From Melieria omissa (taxonomy: Eukaryota; Arthropoda; Insecta; Diptera; Ulidiidae): a stretch of DNA of 64,000 bases. A program made the translations under genes and the position numbers. The notes beneath the pieces are model-generated. The model saw only the letters and a program-made list of their open reading frames with translations, ran no database searches and was not told where the DNA came from. Position 1 is the first letter of the stretch. Each line of letters opens with the position of its first letter. Shown here one piece after another: positions 54,440-64,000 of this stretch. Where the stretch lies: positions 14,485,032-14,549,031 of the forward strand of contig OZ020268.1 in assembly GCA_963971225.1 (NCBI GenBank). Reading direction: 5' to 3'.

Positions 54440-57400
54440 GTACAAGTAGTTCAATTAAAGGACAGACAAATATAGACAGTCGGACAGACAGATAATCGAG
54501 TGAATGGACGCGCAACGCTTAGTTAAGTCCTCTGATAATGCCTTTCTATACTAGCGACGCCTAATTCTTGAGATATAAATACCAAAGAGAACATTCTCAA
54601 ACGGAGAAATCATTATCATTGCATAGATTACATTTCTATGTATATCGATACGACTTGTTCTTCGTGAATTAATAGTAAATTGAACATTTGCCAGCTCCCC
54701 TGCGTAAAAAAATCATTTCAGATATCTGGCAGCACTGAATCCATAGTTATATGGGTGTGGCAGCCAAGCAACGAATAATAGTTCGTCATATGGCATTCGT
54801 CTGTCGTTGAGCACGTACGCTTTGCTGTCAGGCGCACCAACGCCACGCACTCGACATACATAAATAAATTATGCACTAAATATGTATATGTGTGTGTGTG
54901 TGTGCGTGCATGTTGCAACTACGAATGCGTTTGTGCGTGGCATAAAGCATTCTAAATTTTGCCAAGTTATTTCTGACAGTCGCTCGCAAATTTGGCTCTT
55001 TCAGTTGGCTCCAACTTCTAATTTGATTTCGACGATAGCATCGACTATAGGCGAACGTGCGTGCCGAACGTGTGTGTGTGCGAACCACCGAGTATACTTA
55101 AGAGAAAAGTTGTGTACTTGTGCCGCCAGTGAGCGAACTAACGATGCGTTAATTATTGTTGTTTTTGCATGAAGTGCAGCCGAGAAGTTTGGCGCTTATG
55201 AAGATGGCATGCGTGGCACGTGCCAGGCCCGGAGCAAGGAGTAATGTTGTAAAAAGCATAAACTACTAACAAAGTAAGAGAAAATGTATAATTGCCCCCC
55301 CATGCAGAGCAAAGAAGAATTGTGCTGTTAGCCAAGTTAACAAATTTTGAAAATAAATTGGACCTCAGGGTTTAAGTAGAAGAGAAGTTGTAACCATATA
55401 ATTGTGGATAATGAACTAATACGAAGTTGGGAAAATGTTATTTACGACAACTGTTCTCTTAGCAACAAAAGGCAAATGTATCTAAGAAAGCTGACCAAGC
55501 AAACAGAACGTGAATGGTTGAAAGGATTGCCTTATGAGGCTACTTTTTCATATATCCTTTCCTATATCCTAGATTGACATGTATCTATGTCAACACACAA
55601 TGACAACCAATCAACGAAAGTGTTATGTCCAAAAACTATCCAGGAATTATTAAATAACTTAAAGGATATTGAATTAAGCATCAACTGGATTTTGTGACAA
55701 AACAACATTGTGAACGTAGGTTTCATCCTCCGACAATTTTCCGTAGCATGAGTTGTTGACCCTTAAACGCCTCCAACTACATTTATATTCAAAATGAAAT
55801 TTTGAATTTAAATTTATGCCAACACAGAGATGACAGATGGCATTCAAATTACATTCATATAGTTATTCAGTAGAACTTGGGAAAAAACATTATTTAAATT
55901 ATAATTTTCTCAACTTTTTACCCTCAACGTATGTTGTGTGCATTAACAATCTATCTCAGTATCCCACAACTTATTTATTTATTTATTTAATATTCATTCA
56001 TTCGGCAAAATATATTCGCAGCACTATTCACCACACATCTCCAATATTTAATATTTACCGCAAATTATATATTCATCTCCCTTCCTCTTTCTCGCTGTCT
56101 GTGGCTGCGTCTCTGTCTGACGTTCTCATTAAAGCATAACATAAATGATTAAAGGCCGCAATTAAACTCTAAAGTGTGTGTTTATTGTTGAAATTAATTT
56201 CGCAATGCCGCAACCGACCTTCAACCTGTCCTCAGCCGCGTGAATAAACAACAATAAAAGCAGCATTAAAGGGAAACCATTAAAAGCAATTGTTGTCCTT
56301 TTTACAGCGCAATACATAATTTTATGCGTGCACTCAAAATTCACATTAAAACACAACAACAACAACAAAAACAAACATAGAATTCTTGTCATTTCAGCAG
56401 CGTGTAAAAATGCGCGAATGGCGTAAAATTTAAATAAATTTGCCACCTTTTTGCGTGAATTTAAGAAAACGAACGCAAAAATGCATTAAACATTTCATAC
56501 TTGCAAATTGTTGGCACCTTTGCTGCAAATGGCTGCCATTTAACGCAGTGACCTCACATAAGTAGCTGCACCACCACACACACACACACATACATGCAGT
56601 TATGCACAGATATTTGCGCGAAAGTTCACCTTCGTGCGGCGCACTTGGCGCACTGCATGGCTGCGTTCGAGCGTGCGAGTGTCAAGGATTTTTGCCAGCG
56701 CCAACGGCACCGTTGCGACGCCGCGGCAATCGCTTAAGACGGCTGTGAGTTGACTGCCAGTGTTGTTGTTGGTATGTGTGTGCGTGTGTGTTTTGCGTCT
56801 TTGGCTGTGCAATGCGTACGAATGCCGCTCGGGCAGCTGAGAAAATTTATGGCTTTTCATTGCAGGTGACTTGGCTGCATGCCGCACTAACACGCACACA
56901 CACACACACATTAGACACACGTACGCACATCATATTCATTGTAGCACACTGACTGCGTTCCGGTTGCTCTTGTGGCTGTTGTTGTTATCATTATTGTTGT
57001 TGCACGATATTTACGAAATGAATTATGTTGGCTGCTTCTTGTTGCACAGCGCAGCCAGTTGCGGCATCTAAGAAGCAGCGGACATTGCTGCTGCTGCTAA
57101 CTATTCTACTTATGGCACACCGAGTCGCTGCGCTGCTGATCACTGACACTGGGGAGCGACTCTTCATTGTTCCTCTGTCGTGTTGTTAGTGTCGCTTGTA
57201 AAGCAATGTCGTAGGTTGCTCCTTGAAGATGAGTAGCGAGGAATTTGTCTTTTTTGTTGCCTTCGTAACTTGGGAACCCTTTGACGGCAACTAAACGATG
57301 AGATGTATGAGAATAGCTGTAAAATTTATAGCCGTTTAAAATAGTTGAAGTTTTTGAAAGGCTAAAAATTTGTATAAGTATATTGCACAAAGTTTTTCAA

Positions 57401-57765
57401 CAAAAAAAAACAAAAGTATAGTTTGTGTAAAACATGTTAAAAAGGAGCTGAAAATCATAACATTAAACACAATAACTTAGGAACCCATTGGCAGAATAGG
57501 CAGAAGAAAACGTTCATGTTGGTCTGAGATGGCAAGTAGAATCGTTCATTTGTAGCCTCTTTCAGCACTGCTCGCTCGGGCGTTAAATGAACCCAGGTGT
57601 TAACAGTGGCTTTGATGATGCCAGGAGAGAGTGGCCGAACAATTTGAGAGCCCATTCTGGCTCAGGAGTCCGAGCCCTCAATACCTACATTTTCCAAATG
57701 CCTCAAGTTAGCGTCAGATTATTACATCTTCCAACATAGTTCAGCTTCGATTTGAAGACTGACTG
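54440..57765. other. no gene seen; possible Inr/DPE site near 55000
   Basis: Presumed intron. GACA-type simple repeat at 54460-54500, GT tract at 54889-54906, CA at 56575-56590 and 56893-56911. TTTCAGTTGG at 55000-55009 followed by GACGAT about 28 nt on resembles an initiator with a downstream promoter element. Confidence 0.4.
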
Positions 57766-57769
57766 GCTA

Positions 57770-58030
57770 TCTTAGACGTGATTGGGACTGTCCGGAGGTC
57801 GCTTGGCTATATGGACTAAGTATCGAAGACCTAATCGTGCTGTAATATGACTAAGTAAAAGGCTGAAGGATGTTTTCGGTAATTTGCCAATGGAGGAACT
57901 GCAGGTACTAAGTTGGTTGGCCCAATGACGGGTTATTTTCAATGGGCAAAGTACATAGAAAAGGTTGGCTTATCAGACAGTGTGTCAAATCTGTGGGGAA
58001 GAAAATAAGACACTTCCGTCCAACTTAAGT
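57770..58030 (+). pseudogene. Probable LINE C-terminal remnant
   Basis: Weak: one frame ends with LAYQTVCQICGEENKTLPS, a C-x-x-C-G-E-E pattern like the zinc-type C-terminus of LINE ORF2 proteins. The preceding 200 bp have several stops. It abuts the partial hAT MITE. Confidence 0.35.
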
Positions 58031-58037
58031 TTCGGGA

Positions 58038-58110
58038 CAGTGGCGCACACAGTATTTCATTTGGTGGGGCCACTTGGTTGTGTTACCATTTCGGAATCTA
58101 CACAAATTTC
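58038..58110. mobile_element. Left half of a hAT-type MITE
   Basis: CAGTGGCGCACACAGTATTT then CATTTGGTGGGGCC matches the left ends of the MITEs at 34567 and 16355. No right end (inverted CAGTGGCG) was found within the next 500 bp, so it is truncated. Confidence 0.55.
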
Positions 58111-60877
58111 TACGAAAGATTTAAAGTTTCTACAATAAAAGGGAACCTCAAGTTTCAGTATCAATAGGCCTATCTCTGTCTGAGTGATGCGTTTGCTTGA
58201 TTTAAAAAATTTCAAAATTGTCGGCAAACAACTCCCTTTCCTAGCACCTTGTTCTCCACCAGCCTGACTGAGCTTTTCAGGCAAATAGCTTGAAGGAGAC
58301 TTAAACTCTTCACGTTCTATATCTTTACTGGGTTCCTTAATTGTGTAGGAGTGCACAAAAAAATCCCACGCCTCTTAGAAAAAAACACTCTCACCACCTC
58401 ACCACTCATAACCATCCATTTGTCGCATCTTTACTGCTCCACATAAACGTATAACTGCGCATCAATAAGAACGCATAAACAAACTTTGCACGCCTTGAGT
58501 AACAAAAGATGTTCACATTTAATTACTTTTGAAAAGATTTTACACTCTGAAAGCAATAAACAGCAACAAGCACTCTAACTTCTGCTTCAATTCAAGCACA
58601 ATAAATGTCGCACGCCCAGTGTGAGCCGGCGAGCCACCGAGCTACGCAACACGCCGCATTAGTGACGCAATCGCTGTGCGTTGGGCAACTTGTGCTGTTA
58701 GGTAAAAAACCCATTACAACAAATAAGGGAAATAAAGAGAAAGAAATACACCGCAAACAAAGAAAAAATAAATGACTGGCCAAAGGAAAGCGCAGAAAAA
58801 TCCCATTAAAAGTTCAAAACCGCAAAAATTAAACGCCGCGCCTGGAAAATCATATTGGACGCATTTTTTATGGGCGTCCGAAATGCGAAAAAGATTTAAA
58901 AAAATCGCCAACGGCTGCAGTGACCGCTGCGCCTAAGCGCCAATGACAGCGCTAAAGTGGCGCAATTAAAATTCGCAAAAAATGCGCGTAAGTAGACGCA
59001 AATCCGCCAAATCCAAACCGCAAAGAAGCAATTATGAAAACGGTCAAGCAGCCGAGGACATCAACAGCGCCATATGCGTCACGACATGGCGGCGGTTTTT
59101 GGTGGTTGACGAGCCCATCCAGCTACAAATTTGCAGGCTCCATAAAGCGGTGAAGATGTTCCCTAGTTAGTCGGGCAGCTAAGTGGACGGCGAGTACTGA
59201 ATTAGGAGCATTAACAGGCCGCCGCTTTGGCGCCAGTTTTAATGGTAGACCGTAGATTTTGCCGTGTAAATTTTAATATTTTTAAAACATTACTTTGCAA
59301 ATCTATTTTTGTAGATTTGCACGACACTCGCAAAAAATATGAATGCCTCTTGCGGTGTTAATGAGCCAAGGTGACTGCCTTCAGCTTATAGAGAAAATGC
59401 GTTAGTGTGTCCACCTACCTCTTGCAGCATAGACCGCAACCAATTAGTTTTATGTAATTTAATCTGTAGAACTGAAAATGACAGTGGATGTGGACTTTTA
59501 TAATGTATTTTATATTAGTCCAAACATTAATGGAACTTTTACCTTCTTTGAGAGTGAAACTGATTAAAGTATGAATTTTCCATGCATGAGTCAATTTTTT
59601 GCTTTTTGCAAACTTTACCCTCATACCACAAAGACTTCAGCCAACAGATAAAACAAAAAATTTATGCAAACAAAATTGCCCAAAAATCCGTTTACCAAAT
59701 GTTTTCAACTCCACACATAGTTAGTGCACTGCAACTTTGCATGTTGAGGTTGCAACAGGAAACAACAGCAAAAGCATGAAAGCATTTAAAGTTGAACAAA
59801 ATTAAATCCGACATCAAAGTGCAGAGCTGAGTGCTGAATAAGGTTAACGATACAGGTGCAGCACGCATTATTGATGAGTGCCAACCGCCAACCAATGTGC
59901 AGACAAGACAACCGAATGCGCTACACTTAGTACATTCAAACTCTTAGTTTGTATATGGAATGTGTATTTTCCTCAATTGAAAACCATAATTTGCATTGGT
60001 ATCTAAACTTTAGATTTTATTATTCTCGCTTCATTGATTTTTTATACATATTTTTATTATTTAAAATTTTGATACTCAAAGTTAGAAGTTTTGTACTTCA
60101 TGAGAATTGCAGCTTCCGCCTTTTTTTTAATAATTTTCGAACCAATAAGGTTAGAGTACTGAAATTTTGGCACGTGATCAAGGAGCTTTTGGGTTTAAAC
60201 ATATTTACTTTTCAAGAAAATTCTATATAAATTTTCAAGGATATAAAGGATTGAAATTTTGAAAGGAACTTTTGCATATCCTTTTTTATAACTAGATAAA
60301 AAGATCACTGTTATTTAAATTCTTGAGCCTTTTCTCCTTCATTTGATATACATATCGCCATATTCTAACGATGTTAAGAATTTTTTATATTTTTTTATTT
60401 TTTATCCCCTTCAAAATTTTGAAGTCCTTTTAAAAGGACAGAGGATGTAGAAATGAAAAACTAAGTACGCTGTATTACTATATTTGGTTTCTAGTTTCAT
60501 GCCCATATGAAGTCTTTTCGGTGTGAAAAATGCTGTCGCACTGTGTAATTATTAAATTTTCTAATTGTACTTCATCAGTCTTTCTCGCCATGTTTATAGA
60601 ACAATCATGCACTTTTCACCCATCCCTACATTCATCCGTTCATTCTTTCTATTCTGTCTCTGTTCCAATGATGTCTCTAATGGTTCTCTTACAAATCACT
60701 AACGTCCTCTCATTTACTTTCCATTTATTCTGTTCATCTTTTCATTCAGGTCGAAAGGCTGCAAAATAATAATAATCCTACCTTCATCCAACCATAATTT
60801 GTATCCATACAGTTACTACTTTTCCCATTCATTTTTCTATCCAACCATTCTCCGATTCATCTACATCACAGTACCTC
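58111..60877. other. no gene seen; AT-rich
   Basis: Presumed intron. AT-rich DNA; a TTCAT/CATTC-rich degenerate repeat at about 60600-60870. No motif in any frame. Confidence 0.5.
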
Positions 60878-60881
60878 TTAA

Positions 60882-61591
60882 CCCTTTCGACCGCAAAATT
60901 GCTGAGAGTAAGTTCACCTATTTGTCATCTTATAGCAAAAGCTACGATAAATTTATGGGTTTAATTTAAGTAAGCACCAACAAATTAATATTTTTAGAAG
61001 TATATTCAAAGCAAATTATAAAAATTGTACTGTTATTCCCAAAAGGAAAGTTTGTGTTCTAATTGAAGTCTACGAATTTGGCGCGTTTGAACGCTGTTCC
61101 TTTAACCCTCGGATGGACTTTGTCGTCGGGCCAAACGAAATGGTTAAAAAAAATAAAAATATCACAGATTCATCTCGTTTTTACATTGTATTTGTGGGTA
61201 ACTAAGGAAGTATATATGTATGAACATAATTTGTATATATATATACTTACATACGTTGCCTACCATATAAACATAATGAACTTCATCTGTCATTGCGCTT
61301 TGCCTTTGTAAAAAGCCTCACCCAGATTTCGTCTGGACAGACGACAAAGTGCAGATGTGTAGACTAATTACTGCCCATCGAAGGGTTAATAATGGCTAAA
61401 TAAAATCAAAAAGTGATAATTTTGTATTTTTCAATAAATATTAAATAATTTTTCTGTAACTAAAAAATATTGATACAAAATTTATTTAAGCCGCTTTAAG
61501 CTAAAATTGTTCACTTCATAAGCAAGTGCTTTATGATTTAAATACCAAAAAGTAATATCGAAACACAGGGCAAAATTCGGGGTCAAAAGGG
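60882..61591. mobile_element. piggyBac-like MITE (outer, 710 bp)
   Basis: Flanked by TTAA (60878-60881 and 61592-61595). The ends read CCCTTTCGACCGCAAAATTG and, inverted, CCCTTTTGACCCCGAATTTT, about 16 of 20 identical. No transposase is present. The interior contains a second, complete TTAA-flanked element, so without it this unit is about 425 bp. Confidence 0.7.
61106..61385. mobile_element. piggyBac-like MITE nested in the outer one (280 bp)
   Basis: Flanked by TTAA (61102-61105 and 61386-61389). The ends read CCCTCGGATGG and, inverted, CCCTTCGATGG, each followed at different spacing by CTTTGTCGTC. The arrangement is typical of TTAA-specific MITEs. It lies wholly inside the 60882-61591 element. 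Confidence 0.7.
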
Positions 61592-61595
61592 TTAA

Positions 61596-64000
61596 ATGTG
61601 GCATTATATTGCATCTAAAAATCACAAAAATACCAAATGTAGGGTATTCCAAGTGCTTTAACAAACCCAAAGTCTTACTTACTTGCATCGCTAAGAACTG
61701 CAGCTCAAAACTGCAAATATCGCAAAAAGCAGCAACCTGCCAGCCACACACACCACGCGCCCTCAATTCTGGTTAGCAATAACAAGAAACTATGCACACT
61801 TCAATCTCAGCAGCAATGCAAAGTAGCAGCAGCGGTGACCCACAGTTGGACAGTAGTTGGACACTTAGCCAGCAGCAAACGCTTTGTAGTTAGTTGCTTT
61901 GGCCCACTTTACGAGGCCATTTATTTCATTTACTCGCCAATATAAAATATGCCCACAATTGCCCGAACAGATGTTGGCCGTGCGACAGCAATGTGGACAT
62001 TCAAAACACACGCGCAACGAGCCCGGACAGACGACACATGTGGCATGAGGGGAGCTGTTAAATTTCAAGGTGCACTGGGGAGACATCAACATAAATGCGC
62101 CCAGGCGTGCGTCCCTTCTATGAGTGTGTGTGTGTGTTGTTCACAAAAACCTGCGAGAGTATGTGCTACTTAGTTGTTAATGGTTTTTATGTGTTTCTGT
62201 GTGCGTGTGTATGAGTGTGCGCGCACAACTGTGACTGCTCGCTAAACGAATGTCAAAAAAAAACATTTGTTGACCGAGCGTAAAAAACTACAATAAAGCA
62301 ATAGAAACGAGCGTAAAATCATAATAACACGACAGACATACGCATACATATTTCATATGTCACTAATCGATATATTTTTAGCATTATTCACTCACTTTGT
62401 CCTCACTAAAGTATCAAATTATGCAAATGGCTCAGCCTAATGGCCGCCACAAAGCTCGTGTAGACCAGTGTTTTCTGCAAACGAACATCATCTGACAGTA
62501 CATCAAACGCTGCCGACCGCTGCTCCTCCCCTCTGTCCTACTCGGCGCAGAGTCGCTCTGTCGCATTATTTAGCTGCCGCGTCGACCACTCAAATTGTGT
62601 CCGCCGTAATGTGCCACATATTACCATAAACACACGCACACTGCCACAAACAGCGGCGAGACCACACTTAGAGCAAACAACAGCAATAACCGCAATTTTG
62701 TATGTTTGCATGCACAACAACAACAAAAATAAGAGGATTTTATCTTATTTGATATGATTTTATTTTGTTTTGTTTTGTTTTCCTGTGTGTTGGTGCCGCT
62801 TGCGACGGCATTATTGTATGTCGTTAGGTTATTGTTGTTTTGTGCTTATTGTTGTTGCCATTGCTTTAGGTATTGTTGTTGTAATTGTCAGTGTGTGCCT
62901 ATTTGCCAAAGGTGCAAGCTGCGGTTGGCGTTCGTTTGGCTTTTGCTTCTATTGTGTTATTGTTCATGTTGTAATTTTTATGTGCGTGCGGCCGCAAATG
63001 GTCAGCAAAATACACACAACACACAAAACACTCAAACATACACACACACACATGAGTAGTGATTGGGCAAAAACACACACACCGACATTGGCGCAGTGAC
63101 GCGCTGCCCTGCATAACAATGGCGTCCAAGTCCATTTATGAGCGATGCCTGCAAATTTGCTGTCACAGTGTGCGTGTTTATGTGTTCGTGCGTGTATGTG
63201 TGTGTGTGTGTTCGACTATATAAAGCTAATTCGCTTTGCGTGCCAATGGGATTTTCATTTTTGTTTACCCAAATCCCGCATGCTGTCCGTCAGTTCGGTT
63301 TTAAGCGACGCATTAAATCGCCCTGCACGGCCATTAACTTAACTTGGGGCCGTGGCGCAGCAGATGCGCGGCTGCCGGCCAGCAACTTAATTACAAAACA
63401 TGCTCGCTATGGACGCCATTATTGCTGCTGTTGGCTGCTGTTGTCCATTGTTGGCTGCAGCTCGTAAAGTGCGCGAACGCACCAGTTACGATTAGACGAC
63501 GGCGGCTGGCAGGCGTGCGCTGTCGCTCTCGCTGTTGTTGCCGTTCGACGCAATGCCAAAGCCAAAAACAACACAGCGCGTTGCTGTTGGCGTGCACTGT
63601 TGATTGGACTTGCTCGCGTCCGTCAACAAGCTTCGAAGGCTGCAGCGCAATTGTGTGGCAACAATGGCTGAAATGGAGCGCGCAATGATTCCAAATTACT
63701 AGCGGACCTTGTTGCAAGAAGTTAAACAAAGTTAAAATTGGACAATGTTTTTAGACGGAAATATTCTCTCGATGACCTTTGTCCTTTATTTAATTGCTGC
63801 CGGTATTGAGTGGTCTTAATTGCTTGATTGGATCAATTTTAAAGTTCCTGCCAAGCAGCTATGGAATTTTGAATTTTTCAATCTCGCCCACTGTCGCACT
63901 TATCATCCCCAACTCGCGCCCCTGGCTAAAACGTTGGCGAAACTTAATTCGTTTAATAATTTTGTTTATTTTCCATCTTCTCCTCTTTAAATAATTAATA
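61596..64000. other. no gene seen; CA/GT and GTT tracts
   Basis: Presumed intron. GT tract at 62124-62136, GTT-rich DNA at 62830-62890, CA at 63039-63052 and 63075-63083, GT at 63194-63210. GC-rich at 63300-63620 with frames lacking motifs. Confidence 0.45.

Noticed and set aside
1..64000. CRISPR array, operons, bacterial genes
   Set aside because: None seen; the spliced genes, eukaryotic TEs and microsatellites make this nuclear insect DNA.

Overview
The window is eukaryotic and looks like a higher dipteran, plausibly a tephritid-type fruit fly. This is inferred from the very low density of coding sequence, the abundant CAA/CAG and CA/GT tracts, fly-style core promoters (TATA plus TCAGT initiator) and a TE set of PIF/Harbinger, mariner, hAT, piggyBac-like, Transib, LOA/Jockey/I-type LINEs and gypsy-type LTRs. 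The species cannot be fixed from the sequence. Most long open frames are accidental readings of simple repeats.

One probable host gene is visible, on the + strand. A 3' splice site at 21971 opens an exon (21972-22864) that carries a long 5' leader with upstream ORFs and then an 18-codon signal-peptide start at 22810, broken by a strong phase-1 splice donor. I found no convincing second coding exon in the remaining 41 kb. The right two thirds of the window are therefore best read as a giant first coding intron and the left third as 5' intron or intergenic DNA.

The rest is dominated by mobile DNA, much of it defined by terminal repeats plus target-site duplications (TSDs). Left to right: a 2.03 kb hAT element (1067-3097, perfect 8-bp TSD); a degenerate GA-rich satellite (4.1-5.6 kb); a PIF/Harbinger module (7.87-10.33 kb) with two apparently intact, intron-containing, convergent genes (DDE transposase and Myb/zeste-like protein); a piggyBac-like element containing a broken LINE RNase H (10.45-12.1 kb); a 78-nt pre-miRNA-like hairpin (15.67 kb); a hAT MITE (16.36 kb); a second hAT (16.90-17.68 kb) carrying a 5'-truncated LINE whose 3' tail is (TAACC)n; solo LTRs at 18.56, 26.97, 38.24 and 53.95 kb, all in RTAT targets; a tRNA-headed SINE (23.9 kb); a Tc1-like MITE abutting a hAT that hosts one of the LTRs (26.2-27.6 kb); GAAT and 43-bp tandem arrays (29.8 and 33.9 kb); a large fold-back (38.96 kb); a Transib with RSS-like ends (42.3-43.65 kb); an (AAAAT)n array (48.6 kb); an internally deleted mariner (49.7 kb); and a piggyBac-like MITE nested in another one (60.9-61.6 kb).

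The two Harbinger genes are expected to work together: the Myb-like protein binds DNA and helps bring the transposase to the element's ends. They are the only complete protein-coding genes I can support here. The piggyBac-like, hAT, Transib and Tc1-like elements have no usable transposase of their own and would depend on enzymes made elsewhere in the genome.
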